From the NCBI GenBank assembly GCA_028023455.1, contig JAQFVV010012416.1:7049594-7113593 (forward strand): a stretch of 64,000 nucleotides of DNA, in the 5' to 3' direction. Positions 47,679 to 61,165 of this stretch are shown here, piece after piece; the stretch's first letter is position 1; each line of letters begins with the position of its first letter. A program made the position numbers and the translations under genes. The notes beneath the pieces were generated by a model, which was not told the origin of the DNA, made no database searches, and saw nothing but the letters and a program-made list of their open reading frames with translations. This DNA comes from Epiperipatus broadwayi. Taxonomy: Eukaryota > Onychophora > Udeonychophora > Euonychophora > Peripatidae.

Positions 47679-47795
47679 TGTTGCCAAGAGTTTGTTCAAA
47701 ACTTTTATTAGACTTTCTGTTATGTCATTTACTACATGATATTCAACCCATTTTGAATATACATCTATGGCAGCAAAAAATATTTTTCCATGAAA
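47679..47795 (-). pseudogene. Integrase core fragment of an LTR element
   Basis: The minus-strand frame contains FHGKIFFAAIDVYSKWVEY, the first part of a retroelement integrase core including its first catalytic Asp. It is close to the integrase patch of the element at 23518-28467 (FHGN..., IDSYSKWTEY), so both likely belong to related families. No LTRs were seen around it. Confidence 0.72.
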
Positions 47796-47849
47796 CAATC
47801 GTGCGTGGGGCATCCACTTGCCATTCCCAGAACCTGAGTTCAAATCCAG

Positions 47850-49268
47850 GAAAGAAAAATTTGATTTTTTTTCAGGTTTCAGTCAGTCTTAGGATTTTTG
47901 TTATAAATAGTCATCCCAAAACCAACCACTTAATTAGTTAAGTGTTTGATAAATTGTGATTTTCTATTTTAAGACAGTTAACGTTTTGTCTTATATAGTT
48001 TGGTGCAGTGGTAGAATGCCAGACTCTGAAACTTAATCCATGGATGACGACCAGTTCCGTCACTTTCAGTATTCAAATTTCTTATGAACTCGAGCAAGAA
48101 AGCTATTGCATTATTTCTTTAATATCTTCAATGGTAAGAATGATATAGAGTGGGCATTAGAAATTTGCCCTGCTGAGTTTCTTAAAGGACTTGAAGATGA
48201 ATAAGATATTTTAATTAATAAAAAACTCTTATTGCAGCTTCATTACTTTTACTTCCTTCTTAATTTTACTATCAATATATGTATATTTTCTATTTTACCA
48301 ATTATAAATTTTGATAAAGGTATCAATATATATTAATATCACTAGCAATACTGAACTCCAGCTAACAATACTTATTAAACAGTTACTGGAGATAAAAATT
48401 CATAGCTACCCAGTTTGGTTACTTTTACTCTGATGAGATGTTATTTCATAATATGACTATTCTATTTCTTTTTTGTGTTCTTTATTATAATTAAGCTAAT
48501 AATATTACAAGTAGTCACTTTGTTCAGTTAATTTCAGTTTCGAAACTAGTATTATGTAATCAAGTAAATAAAGAAATAACCAAAAAACTTATTGTTCAAG
48601 ATTTTGAGCACTAAAAGTGACAGAGGTTGAGTCATGCCCATGGGTACAGAGTCCCAGAGTTCTTGAATATACCAATACATTAATCCATGCAGGATTTTAA
48701 TGAAATCATTGTTAAATACAATTGACATTTATGACTAAAATATAAAACCAAGGTCTGTTAAAAATTATAAAGAATCTGTAGAGAAAGACTAGTATTTTCT
48801 TAGACTTAAACTTATCAAGATCAAGATGCTGATGATGAAAATTTTCTTGAATGGAATATTCCTACATAAATGGATTTTGGAAGCAAAGGGAATAAAATTT
48901 AGATATCTAAAACATATAGCACACAAATATATGTACTTAGTTCCTTGGTATTGTCCTATTTCTTTTCATGATGAGACTAAGAATGTCAGCCCATTCATCT
49001 TTGCCTTACGTTCTTATGAAAGTAGGAGCAACATTAGAAATTTGCTGTTTGGTCTTTTTAAGACCTCAAAGGATTTTTTTCCAGTTTGCAGCTTCATTGT
49101 TATTGTGCCTATCCATTTTCTTAATTTTACTGACAAAATGCATAATTTTAATACAACTTTCTCAAATAAAACCACTAAAGCTAAGACAATTATTTATGCT
49201 AAAAATATGCAAATATTTCCCTTGAGATTTGGGTTGATGGTATATTAGATGTAACAATAAATTAATCT
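47850..49268. other. AT-rich stretch with tRNA-like SINE scrap
   Basis: A tRNA-like segment (GTTTGGTGCAGTGGTAGAAT, about 47999-48060) resembles the minus-strand segment near 63225-63340 and may be a SINE head. The rest shows no gene; a 140-codon open frame at 48826-49248 has no recognisable features. Confidence 0.45.
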
Positions 49269-49615
49269 ACTTCCATCATCTATCATTAAATGTTGAATAT
49301 CTAGAAAATTTTGAAAAAGTATTTAAACTTTTCAAATACAAACAACTATTACTAATAACAACCAAATACACAACACAGGTTATTAGTAAAGTACACAACA
49401 TTTGGGTGGTATTATTCTCCACTCTTCTTCAGATGTTGCTGATTTGACCAGTGATAATTTAGCATTGGAGTCAAACTTACATCTTTAGATTTTTGAATAT
49501 TGAATTTTAAGATAATACTCTAACCAACTGAGCTATTGTGTCAAAGATGTAGTCAGTAGAAATTTCATATACTTATATATGGAGGTTAGTTCAAATCCTA
49601 CTTGTTCCTCCCATT
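49269..49615 (-). repeat. Pseudo-LTR of Penelope-like element, inverted copy
   Basis: Minus-strand counterpart of 50195-50503. It has the same end (TTCCATCATCTATCATTAAA), ACTCTTCTTCAGATGTTGC (complement of the CTGAAGA block), and a well-preserved tRNA-like A box (AATAGCTCAGTTGGTTAGAG on the minus strand, near 49543). It lies 5' of the Penelope-like coding relic in opposite orientation. Confidence 0.72.
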
Positions 49616-49829
49616 TTTTTAATACATTTTTCTATGGGCAAGATTAATTAGAGGCTTCCAGACACTATGGATTGCCACACCTGATAACTTATAGGATTAT
49701 TTGCCATTACTCTAATATTTTTGTATTTTCCCAATCAAATATATACTCATTAGTATATACATGATTTGCTACTGTAGAAAGTTATGTTGTTTTCTTTTCT
49801 AATCATACTATACTTTGAGGAATTCTAAT

Positions 49830-50194
49830 TTGTACAAAGCCTAAACCGGAAATGTTGAAAAACAAAAACTGCTTCTATGAAATACCATGTGAAACCTGTT
49901 GTCCTGCTAAACAGTAATTGAAAGAACATAAACTAATGGCTAGAAATGAAAAAACAACAACATGTAATTACAATAGTAAATCATATATGTACTAATTAAC
50001 ATATGTTTGATTGGGAAAATACAAAAATACCTGATATAGAGAAAAAAGTACAAAGAAAATTCAAAGAAGCTGTTCACACGATGACAGCAATCAATCTCAC
50101 AAGTCAATCAAGTGTGGCAATTTGTAATGTCTGGAAACATCTAATTAACCTTGCTCCTAGAAAAGTATTAAAAAATAAAAATTGGAGGAATCAG
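49830..50194 (+). pseudogene. Penelope-like relic 2, GIY-YIG C-terminal part
   Basis: Patches CFYEIPCE, then LKEHKLMARNE, then FDWENTKIPDIEKKVQRKFK and EAVH near 50003-50085 match the GIY-YIG and downstream region of Penelope-like elements and of relic 1. No reverse transcriptase was seen upstream, so this copy is 5'-truncated before its inverted pLTR. Confidence 0.72.
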
Positions 50195-50503
50195 GATTTG
50201 AACCCTCATATATTAGTATATGAAATTTCTACTGACTGCTATCTTAGACAGAATAACTGTTGATAAGAGCATTGCCTTAGAATTCAACTTTCATGAAACT
50301 AATGATGTAAGTTCAACTCCTATACTAAATTGTCACTGGTTAAGCCAGCAACACCTGAAGAAGAGTGGAGAATACTACTTGAAACATTGTGTAATTTACT
50401 AACCTGTAATGTCTATTTGTTATTACTAACAGTTGTTTGTATTTGAAAAGTTCAAAATTTTCTAGACATTCAACATTTAATGATAGATGATGGAAATAAC
50501 AGC
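50195..50503 (+). repeat. Pseudo-LTR of Penelope-like element, copy 3
   Basis: Begins GGATTTGAACCCTCATATAT, has a degenerate tRNA-like segment (about 50255-50325), then CTGAAGAAGAGTGGAGAAT, GAAACATTGTGTA and ACTAACC. It ends with TTTAATGATAGATGATGG, the inverse of the start of the 49269-49615 copy. Confidence 0.7.
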
Positions 50504-53500
50504 ATATTATCACAAATATTTATCATATGATTTTCTCGAATGCATCTGACAGTAAAAAAAGTAATACTTTTAAATTTTTTTACTAAAAAATAAAATAAAA
50601 TTGAAGATAACTTTAGGAAACAATTGTTTTATTATTCTTTACAATGACTATTTTCAAATTTTTTCTTTACTATAATTTATTCTATAATTTGGATGGCGTC
50701 AAAGTTGTGAGTGGAGGGAATTTGACAATGGTAAATGAAAATATAATTTGAATTTTTTTGTGAATGTGCATTAATTTAAAGATAGCCACTTCTTTAACTA
50801 TTCACCAATAATTGTATACATTGCAATAAATTTATTTTTTGAACAAAGTTTTTGATATTTACAAATAGCAGAATTAAAATATGTAGACTTAACTGATTTT
50901 TCAATTGATTTGATTCTATGGTGGACATTTTCTTTTTGTTTTTTTCACCTTATTTTCCTAGCAAAAAAAAGCCAAACTGTCAATTGCACGAAGTTTCAGT
51001 TAATGTTACTCAATATATACCTTCATTTTGATGTATCATGTGCTATGCCTCATGGTTCAACCAGTTTCTCCCAGTGTAGAATAAAGACCAAATCAATTTT
51101 TAGCTAAGTAAAAAAAAAAAAAGAGCTCGGTTTGAATTTTGTTGACTGCAATTGTGCTCAACCTACAATTTAGATCCTCAAATATCACACAACCTCCCTA
51201 GCAACCAATCATAAGAGTACATTTTATGTTAAATGTAAGCAAAATAACTCACTATGTTTTGTATTCTATTTGCAAAATAAAATAAATAAATCATGTGAAA
51301 TAATTTTAATAACTTAGATATATTGTTCTCTATAGTCTATGAATTGTCAAACATTTTAAATATTATCTCATATTAAGTTCTTGATGCGAGATAATATTTA
51401 ATACAATCAGAAATTATAGCATAAATATTTTTAAAAAATTTTAGGTGAAAATATTTTTTAAAAATGCTTTTATCACAATCTTCTTAAAAATTGGTTGTTA
51501 AACACAACTTTAAAATATTTATGTTAAAAAAAAAATTAATTGAAAGATCAGTTCTGAAAGAATATTATTTTCAGTTATAAAAAAAATGTGTGTGTTTAAA
51601 ATTTACTTTTAATTACAAAATGAAAACATTTCTAAAGTAAATTTTAAAAAAAATTATATTTGTCCATATATGGTAAAATAATCTGTAGTCATCCTTTCTG
51701 TAATTTAAAATTTCAGTGTATTTTGAATGCTATTTAACTCCTGGAATAGCATAAAATAAGCAATCCATGTTTTAATTAAACCATCCTCTTCAGGAAAATA
51801 AAATACACAGCAGTTCACTAGTTATAACCAAATCAATTGCTATTGAATTAAAGTATTGAATAAGTATTTTGATCTTTAGCATACAGCTGTTTGAAAAAAA
51901 TAAAAAATTAGAAATTCATAAATTAATACATGCCACCTGCACAAATTTAGTATGACTAATTTCTTAATTAGCAATTTCCTCATCTAAGCACATTTAGCTT
52001 GCTTTGTCAATCATGTAATTTGTTCAATCTCTCTCAATTACTGGTACTCTTTTTTTATAATTGTATTATTCAATCCTTTTTTTATTGATGTCTTAATGTG
52101 GGATTATTAAACTAAGCTATATCTTAAAGATATGCATACTTTGTCAAATATATATATTGCATAAACTTCTATATTATCCATGATTTTGGATATACATGCA
52201 AAAGCTTGAAACTCTATAGTCATAGATAATTAAAGAGCTCACACTGTTTATTTTATATTATAATAATGATTGATTACATCGGAATTTAACTCAAAATAGT
52301 TATAACTAGCATGTGACATCAGTATAAATTTTTAAATACCTTAATTTTATATAATTTTTTTAATTGAACACAAGTTCATTTCACTTCCCTAACAAATTAG
52401 TTTGAATTTAGTTCATATAGTATAAATTTTATGCTCCTTTTTTCATGTTTAGTGGTATCTCATACCACTTGTAGTCTAAACAACTGTAAATTTTCTTTAT
52501 CTGTTGTAAATAATTGCCTTTTTTTTCTTCTATTTTTTCAGACAAATATTACAATAAAAATTATTATAGCGAATACTTACAATAATAAAAGCAAATTTAT
52601 TTCATTATAACTGATTGTTAGGAAACAATCAACTGAACCAAGTTAAACATAAGTAACTTTATTTCTCTATTTTTGGATTTTAATGGCTACATTTTACAAT
52701 TTTTTTATACAAATATTTTAATGTTTATTGTAAATAATACTTATAATGAAAAAAAATCCAATTTGAAATATTTATATAAAACGAATACTCTTCTTAGGAG
52801 TGATATGAAATGCCACTTTTAGCATTTATGTTATTATACAGCATTGTAGCCATTGCAGGTTAAATTTGACACTATAGAGTGATGCATCCTTTATTTATTA
52901 CAATTAATTTCTGTTGATTTTTTAAAATTATAAATAAAGTAACTACTATTTCAATAAAACAAAGACAAAAGATTTGAAAATTAAAATCTAATTTTATTAA
53001 TTTGTTCCCATCTCACCATAAAAAAGTCTATCATGTAATATAAAGCTAGGATTGAGTTTGTACGTGGGGAAACCTGTTTGGTTTAACAAGGTGTTTATAT
53101 TGCACACTGATGTGTATATGGGGAATCCATATAAAGACCATCTGGAAATATTTAGTTGAATACAGTACAAATAAGAAGACAATAACCCTAATAAGACCAA
53201 AAACAACATGCTTGCGATTAGGGAAATAACCAGATGTTCAATCTTTTAACATTAACTATCTAAGTGTGTATATGCATTACATATGTATATACTACACATG
53301 CACAAACACACATAAATGTTCAATTGATATAATTAACATATTATTTGTAATACTATTATGATTAATGATTGAAAAAATTGGATAATTAAAAAAATATATA
53401 TTTTTTCCCTTGCATAAATAATCTGAAGTACATATTATTTTTTAAGGCCACCATATTACCTGTTATCTATATAGTATATATGTATGTATGTCGATATGAC

Positions 53501-56500
53501 CACATACATACAAAAGCAATTTAAAATTGCATAAATAATTAGAACCTTTTATTTTTTTAATCAATTATTGTATTAACTGATAACCAATTTAATTAATAAA
53601 TTATTGGATTACAATATATATATATATGCTGGTCAAAAAAACCTTCCTATACATTTAACTACAAATTGATTATTATATAATTATTTTAAAATTAATGACT
53701 GTTAAATGACTTTATTTAAATTAATAAGTGATTACAATATATAAGAACAATATATATATATTAAAAAAGTTATAAATGTTCAAAACATTTTACTTAAATA
53801 AAAATGTTAGTTAATTATCTGTACTTGGAAATAAAATTAAAGTCATTTCTTATCCGTTTGTACTCACTATGATGAAATTTTGCATAATACACATTACTTG
53901 AAGACCTGGTTAAAACCCTTTGACTATTTTTTTTCCCATTTCTTTGTTTAATTTCATCTACATCAATCAAAGTACAAAATAATCAAAGAAATTGTGAGAA
54001 ATTATAGAACATAAAATTGAATTTTATCAAAATTTCAAAAAAGAATAAACCTGAGTATGTTTTTTTTTTTTTTTACAATTTTCTTTTTTTAATCAAGAAT
54101 TAACAAGACTTAAAAAGATCACACACTATGTTTCTATAATACACTCCAAATATTATTACAGACATGACATTCAATGGAAAATTTAAAAGTAAAAATTAAA
54201 ACGCCCTTAAAATATGTAAACTACAAATAATAATAGTAGTAATGATAAATTAAAAAAAAGAAGAAGAACAAATCCACGAACATATGTCCAATAATAAAAA
54301 TGAAAAGAAACAAAATACGAGTAATTTTTATTACATTTTCATAACATTTTGTTCTTTATCTATTTGACTAGACAATGTCTATGCAACAAACACAAAAATA
54401 GTAAGCTTCTGTAAACTGATCAATATGAATGTTTTATGAGATCAAATAATACGAATAACAATAATAATAATGATTAAAAACAGGGCAGCTGTATTGAAGG
54501 CAGTTAAATAGGTTTTAAAAATATTTTGAATATTTATACATTAATGTTTAGTTTTCCCTTTAATTTGAGGAAAAACATGAAGTATAATACAACACTAAAA
54601 GAAAAAAAATTCTTATAAATAAAATACATGCATATGAACTATTTTTCTACCTTTGTTAGTAGACATATGGTAGTGCCCACAAAACAATTTAGAATATACA
54701 AAAGAAACAAATAATTATAATAAAATTATACCACTAAACAGGCAAAGTTAATTTCAGGGTAAACTCTTCCCTTGATTAAATCCATTACAGAAGGTTGTTT
54801 TTACTAATACTATTAAGTTATATCCTGTTCACAGTTAAAATCTAACCCAAAAGAGTGTTTATTTTATTCACAAACAGAAGACATGTAAAAGCGGCAAATA
54901 TATGGACAGCAAAGTAAAAATACAAAATTCTTAATTCAGGTCAATAAAAATTTACATATTAAATATGTAAAAAAAAAAAACTACAATGGTTCACAAAATA
55001 TACTCTTTTATAGTTAGATGCATTTTGGATATAACTTTAAAGGTAATCAAGTTTAGTACCAAAACTTTATTCATATGCACGCATATATATATACTAATCA
55101 GTTCTTAGGTAAGTCATTCATAAAAATATGAAGCATACCAACTGTTTACTTGCAATGAACCTAAGAATCAGGTATTTTGGATATTATATGATTAATAGAA
55201 TATATAAACATATTGTTTTATAAAATGGGTCTTCAGAAAGTTTGTATATAAATATATATTGTGGTAGAATACATACTTCTGTTTATAATTATCAATTTAA
55301 GCTAATATTTCCCATAATCCCTGAAATATTTTCTACATAATTTGCCTGAAAATTATAAATAAACTAAAATATGTGAATATTGTTGATTCATTTATACAAA
55401 ATATAAATTGCTACCCAATTTGCAAATATCACTATTATAAAAAAAATGAAAATGTACAATATATTTTTTGAAAAAAGTATAATAATAATAATAATAATTA
55501 AAAAAAACAAATAAAGAAAAGAATAAAAATTCAAAATGGAGTCTCTTGGCTGTATGCAACTTAACCTTGGGTGAAACAATTCCATATAGCTCACAAGATT
55601 AAAAAAATATATATGAAAAGAGAGGACATATGTATCTACTAAATGAAATATATCTACAATTATTAATTAAATATTTAATGGGTGCAACAAACACCTTGAA
55701 ATTTTATATCGCAGGTGCAATATTGAAATATACACAGCAACCAAAAGTCACTAAGGAGTTTATAATTGTTACACCATTTACAATTTCTGATTGGATCTTC
55801 ATAGTTTACAACTTAATTATAGAAAAAGTACAATTCATGAATGAAAATAATGTGCTTTACTTAAGAATCAAAAAAAGTTATTCGATTTTCAAACTCTTGA
55901 CTTTTGTGTTACCCAAAGTACTATTCAGTATTTACATTAAATTATGCATTAAAAAAAAAAAGACTGACCATTTAATTATCATAAAATACTATTTAGAGCA
56001 CCCTAAAATGATAAAAATTATCACATTTTTTTAAAAAGACAACAAATAACTCATTATAAAAATCTAGGATTTATGAAAACTCTTATAGTATTTAAATAAA
56101 AGAGAGAAAAAAATTTTGCTACTTGAGATTAGTAGCAAACTGATCCTCCCCAAAAAATTGAAAGATAAAAGAAATATAAAATAGAAATAAGCAAAGCAAC
56201 TAGGGAATATACAACTGTTTACAACAATAGTCTTAACATTGAATTTCCTACTCTCCAACAAAACAAGTCAAGGCAATGAAGTTGGTTGAAGTAGAAGTAT
56301 GATTTAAAAGTGTCAAACTATGCGAAGTTTTTACGTATGTCTTTGATATGTTATACAACGTGCAATGCAATTACCACAAGATTAAAAACAGCCAAAGTGG
56401 GAAAAAAAAGTAAAAAATTGATTTAAAATGAAAATATATTTTAGGCAAAGCATCAAACATCTTTGGTAAGAGTTAAAAAAGACAGCACAAAATATACTAA

Positions 56501-57317
56501 TATATATATATATAAATACAGAAGTTAAAAAGCAAGCCACTCATAACAAAAAAAATTAAATATTATACAAGCAATATACTTTGCACTATGTGCAAAATTC
56601 CATTCATACATTATTACATAAATATTTTTTTTTTTTAAATCAATAAAAAAAAATTTACCCCTCCCCCCCTTTTCCAAAAAAACAAAAACAAATTAAGTGC
56701 TACCCATCAGTTTAACAAAGTGAAAAACAAACAGAAAATACAATGGTAATCAATATAAATGTGCATACAAAGAAATGTATACACTCCCCAAGTATACATA
56801 AACACACTCACGCTTACTCATATACACACATATTCACAAAATGTATGCACACACACTCCTATATACATATACATATGAATGCATGTATGCAGTCATACAT
56901 ATATTTATTTGCACACTATATATATATAAAACATGCAGTTAGCACTAAAGTCTATAAATGATCATTCTGCATAAATGTTAAGAATATTATTTATCAACAA
57001 ATCCTTATTTGAACCCCCTCTTGGCACCATAATCCGATATTAGGTCGAAGGAGCTTGTGGATATAGCTAGAAATACTAGCAGTGCATAACAAAATATGAG
57101 GGGGAGGGGAGTCTAATTCTTCACCTACAACAGGGACAAAAAAAGCCCTGCAGTTTTGGGGTTTCTCATATATATATATATATATTATTCAGTATTTGAA
57201 TAAAATGTTTAACGGTGGCATGAGACGCCTTCTAGACTATTACTCCATTCATAACTTTGTATTAGCCAGTGTTGGAAATTTTGATAGAAGAATTAACATT
57301 ATTAGTGTGTGCCTTCT
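50504..57317. other. AT-rich region downstream of HIPK stop; possible 3' UTR part
   Basis: About 6.8 kb without a gene or a recognisable transposon, unlike the repeat-dense sequence to its left. The part next to the stop codon must hold the minus-strand HIPK 3' UTR and poly(A) site. Many TTTATT strings (minus-strand AATAAA) occur, so I cannot choose the end. A C-run lies near 56660 and an ACAC-rich patch near 56780-56850. Confidence 0.4.
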
Positions 57318-57666
57318 TCATTCTCGGGGATAACTCTGGTAAACATGCTGATACTGTCGTGTTTTGGTGGGACTTAAAGGAGTATATCCATAAGGACCTG
57401 GAACTTGAGCTGGAAATCCTGGAATTGAAGATGTCTGCAGTAATGGTTGCATGTGGGCAGGAAGAGGATGTGTAGTATACTGCATATGTCGCGGGTTATG
57501 ATGATGAGCTGGAGGAGGGATAGCATTAGGTGAAAAGGGGCCATACTGACCAGAAATTGCCTGATGACTTGACAGCATATATTTCTGTGGTGGAGTGGTA
57601 TGCATATAAGTAGGCTGATTAACTCCAGTTGTAGAAACATACACAGCAGCTTGACATCGATAATCC
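57318..57666 (-). CDS. HIPK: HIPK family kinase, last coding exon
   Basis: This exon encodes the extreme C terminus of a homeodomain-interacting protein kinase, a nuclear Ser/Thr kinase that acts in transcriptional co-regulation. The acceptor is a long T-run followed by AAG (AG at 57668-57667). The first base completes an Arg codon split across the junction, then DYRCQAAVYVSTTGVNQ follows. The segment is rich in Tyr, His, Pro and Gln, like the C-terminal Tyr/His-rich region of vertebrate HIPKs. It ends PYGYTPLSPTKTRQY..., matching the vertebrate HIPK ending YTGYPLSPAKVNQYPYI in pattern, with about 8 extra residues. The stop TGA is at 57320-57318. About 115 codons. Confidence 0.85.
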
Positions 57667-60081
57667 CTTAAAAAAAAAAAAAAACATTATTACTATTTGA
57701 ATTCATGAATATTATATATATATCAACAATGACATGACATCCATGTTACATGTGCAGATTTTTTTTTCATTATATCAGAAATATATATATGCTTTTAGAA
57801 ACAATTTTCTCTACTCAAGAACTATTTACTGTTAAGCTAGAATAATCAATGATCACCAGATAAAAATGATATTATATCCACATACCTAAACAAACTTTTA
57901 TCAGAGAGGAGCTTGAATCCCATGCTGAAAACCAGTTCAAGGGTAGGATTAAGCATATGTTAATATATATACATAGGCAGAGAAAGTCGTGATATTTTAT
58001 TTATATATGCGTGTGCATATATATATATATAGCTAGTGAAAGTTTCCATGGTTAAAAAATCAATTAAAATATGGATCCTATCAAATCCCACTTGAACTAG
58101 GACAGCCTCATTACAAGAGGTACTATCTCAATGTCCCAAGAGAAAATAGGAAATAGCAAGAGGCCTTATCACACAAAACTGATATTATAATGTTTTATTT
58201 TTTGCTATTTCCATTACATAAGATTTGAAATTTTATTTATGATGTATAATTTTGCTGCTTTGGCATAAACAAATATATCATAAATCTTAACTGCATAACA
58301 ATTTATTTTTATTCTGAGCCTTGCCAGAAAGATAATCAAAATAAAAGCCAGGACAAAAAACCGTGTTTGCACATTTAATATAACATGTGCCAGTTGTCAT
58401 TTAATTGATTTACGAGAATGAATCAAAACTATATGATTCTTGACAAATAAAAATGCTGAATCTTCTGGTTTACAGATTACTTAGAAAACATGTGATAACT
58501 TTAGTGAATTAATTCATATTATTTTCTTTATTATTTTTTTAAGTCCAATATCTACCTCAATCAATGGGAATTGTTATTATAATTTAAGTATTTTCAAAAT
58601 CTAAGACTTTTTAATATTACTCAATTAGTATAATATATCTTTCTATATAACTGAAATCATAGTGAACAAAAGAAAAAGCTATACATATTGTGTTTTTATA
58701 GTCCTTGACTTTTGGAAAAATTCACACAACCAAAACAAAGTGAATAAGGAATTGTGGTGTATAGACAGTGAAATTTTCCACAGCAGCAGACAACTGCTGC
58801 GCTTATACCTCAACAATAGCAAGAATGTGAATACTTTAATAGCATTTTCATTTATTGTATTTTGTTATCAACCACAAATAAAGAAAGTTGAAAATAAACT
58901 TATAAACTGTCCCTGACCATTATTCAATTAATTTATTGAAATTATTGCACATGACTGGAGGAAGAGACTAATTCAAGGTTTTTCATAATGCATGAATAAA
59001 TTTTAATACCATTAGTTAATCAAAAACCAATTATAAATACTTGATAAATTGGTCTTCAATTTTCTTCTCCTAAAAGATTATACATAAAGAATATACATAT
59101 GCTCGCACTATTATTTTATAAATAACAGTTCTCAAGGACAAAAGTCTTTACAATGATGAAAGAGACTGTGGTTGTGGAATTTTTTTTTTAAATCTATGTA
59201 TCGCAATCTTTTCAAAAGCTTATATAGCAGATAAAATTCTCCTCATTATTGAGGACTTTTATATAGTCTTTCCTTAAACTCCTTAATTTGTTTTAATTTC
59301 ATATGTTGCACTGCAATGCACTGTGATTTCTTTTTCAGAGTCAGGAATCTCTCAGCCACAATCCCCGCCCTAAATTTTTCCCATATTCTTCTCTATCCTG
59401 CTCCATCCCATTTCCACAACATAATCTTTGTCAACTCCTTGGCCGTTATATCTATATCCCCCTTATCTTTTCCCAAATCCAGCATAAAAATGAAGAACTC
59501 ACCTTCTGTATAATCACTTTATTTATATTTATTCTTCCACAACTTCATTATTTGTACCCTTTCTGCTTGCAGGCATTTACGTTCAATTAACAGATGCCTA
59601 ATGTTTTCTATGCCCTCCTTATACAACTTGCAGATTAATTACTCACATTTTTCATTTAAGTGCTTATTCCCTTGTTGCTAAAGGTCCTATTATGAATGAG
59701 AGTATAAAAGCTCCCTCTATTAGCTTATTACTGAAATAAGATGTTATATAATTGCCAAATTCTGAATTGTAATCTATATTTCAAGGAAATTCCATTCTCA
59801 CTATGCCAAATCCCAACATTACTAACTACAAACCTTATTTATATTAAGCAATTTCACTAGCTCTAAAAGCATCATATTTAATAATTGGGTAGCTCATTTT
59901 TCACATTTAAAAATAAATTTCTTAATATACACATATTAAAAAAAAATTAAAAAATCTAAATATGTAAATTTAAAATGTTATACATTTAAATTAAATATTT
60001 TGGAAAAAAATAAATAAAATAGAACAACAAACAAATAGATATTTTTTAAGATAGTACTCAATGCAATTACTCTGATATTAC
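57667..60081 (-). other. HIPK intron (2,415 bp)
   Basis: Bounded by GT at 60081-60080 and AG at 57668-57667 on the minus strand; the phases agree (two bases plus one). It holds a family A scrap near 57900-57950, a TA tract near 58018-58032 and the LINE fragment at 59313-59695. Nothing else was recognised. Confidence 0.8.
59313..59695 (-). mobile_element. 5'-truncated copy of the EEP/RT LINE
   Basis: Aligns with the last 380 bases or so of the LINE copies at 32251-35940 and 36165-39707. It includes the 3' UTR string TGAGAGATTCCTGACTCTG and the C-terminal coding part. Heavy 5' truncation is normal for LINE insertions. It lies in the HIPK intron in the same orientation as the gene. Confidence 0.85.
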
Positions 60082-60649
60082 CTGTATGGATCTGCATTGG
60101 TAGCAGTATTCAGATATAAGGGTTGACCAACATGATGTAATGGAGATACATGAGAACCAGCAACAGACGAATGCCACTGAGATGGTTGACGTGTTCGTGA
60201 ACTGCTCATTGAAGTTGGGATATGTGTGCGTTGTGGACGAGAAGGTGATTGCATTACTTTACTAATTCGTTCCCCTTCAACAGCTGAAACTTTGGTAATA
60301 GGCGGTACTGTGATAGTCACAGGGCTTTGTTCTTGCTCGACAATTTCCTGTTTTGGAATGTTTACCCAACAATCACCGTTCATGGTACTATTTAAACGAT
60401 CAGCCACTCCTCTTGCTAAAAGACGCTTCTTTTGAGATGCTTTACTATTAGCCAGTCCATTATTAAGACTAGATATAAAAAAGTCCTTTTGCGGTTCTGG
60501 TTTCACAACTTTGCAATCTATACCAGATGGTTCTATCTTTGCTGATGTAAATTTAGGTAAAGTGCGCAATGGACTAGTATGACCATCGGAATCTGAATCA
60601 GGTATGGTGACACAGCTAATAACATTTTTTCGATGTTGAGATAAACCAT
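60082..60649 (-). CDS. HIPK: HIPK family kinase, penultimate coding exon
   Basis: A 568-bp internal exon. The acceptor is AAATTCACAG (AG at 60651-60650) and the donor ACAG/GTAATA (exon ends at 60082). It encodes about 189 residues. Near its start, RKNVISCVTIPDSDSD matches the conserved HIPK stretch NVISCVTV followed by an acidic/serine patch. V-T-I next to D-S-D-S-D resembles a SUMO-interacting motif, and VKPE a few dozen residues on fits the sumoylation consensus; both are inferences. The remainder is Ser/Pro/Gln-rich and probably disordered, as in this part of other HIPKs. It joins the last exon in frame (NADPY-R-DYRCQ). The kinase and homeobox-interacting regions lie outside the window. 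Confidence 0.88.
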
Positions 60650-61165
60650 CTGTGAATTTCAAAAAGTAAATTTATTATTTAACAAAAATTGCATTATCAA
60701 AAATTGATTTTATTAAATAATCATATTAAAAAAATAACCAATATATAAGATATTTTCATAATCATTTGATATATATGAATGTTAATCATTTGATATATAT
60801 GAATGTTACCAAATTATTTATTAAATAAGAATACTTAAGAGCTTAAAAATAAATAATATTGTAAAAGCTATGGTAAAATCAATAAACTAATATTGAAATA
60901 TATTATATTATCATGGGAAAATTAATTGCCATTTAGCTTCAGATGCTAGTTTTCTTTCAACATCTGCATTGGGAGTGTAGTGCATTATATTTACTCCAAA
61001 ACTAACTCTTGTAGATTTAGCTAATCAATGAGCCATACCAAAATTCCTAAATATTTTCTGGTTAAAATTGACCTCAGAGCCATCTATTGTATACTTCAAC
61101 AATCATAAATCAGTTTGTAGCTAAACTGCCATTCACAGTTGTGTTTAATAAACAATTATTCTTAA
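60650..61165 (-). other. HIPK intron, proximal part
   Basis: Start of the upstream intron, which continues past the window edge unless an exon is hidden. A 24-bp direct tandem repeat (AATCATTTGATATATATGAA...) lies at 60760-60807. No exon was seen. Confidence 0.5.

Noticed and set aside
48826-49248. A 140-codon open frame on the plus strand
   Set aside because: No recognisable domain, AT-driven composition, no splice or promoter evidence; not enough to call a gene.
55630-56034. A 134-codon open frame on the plus strand
   Set aside because: It runs antisense through the presumed 3' region of HIPK with no recognisable domain; likely chance.
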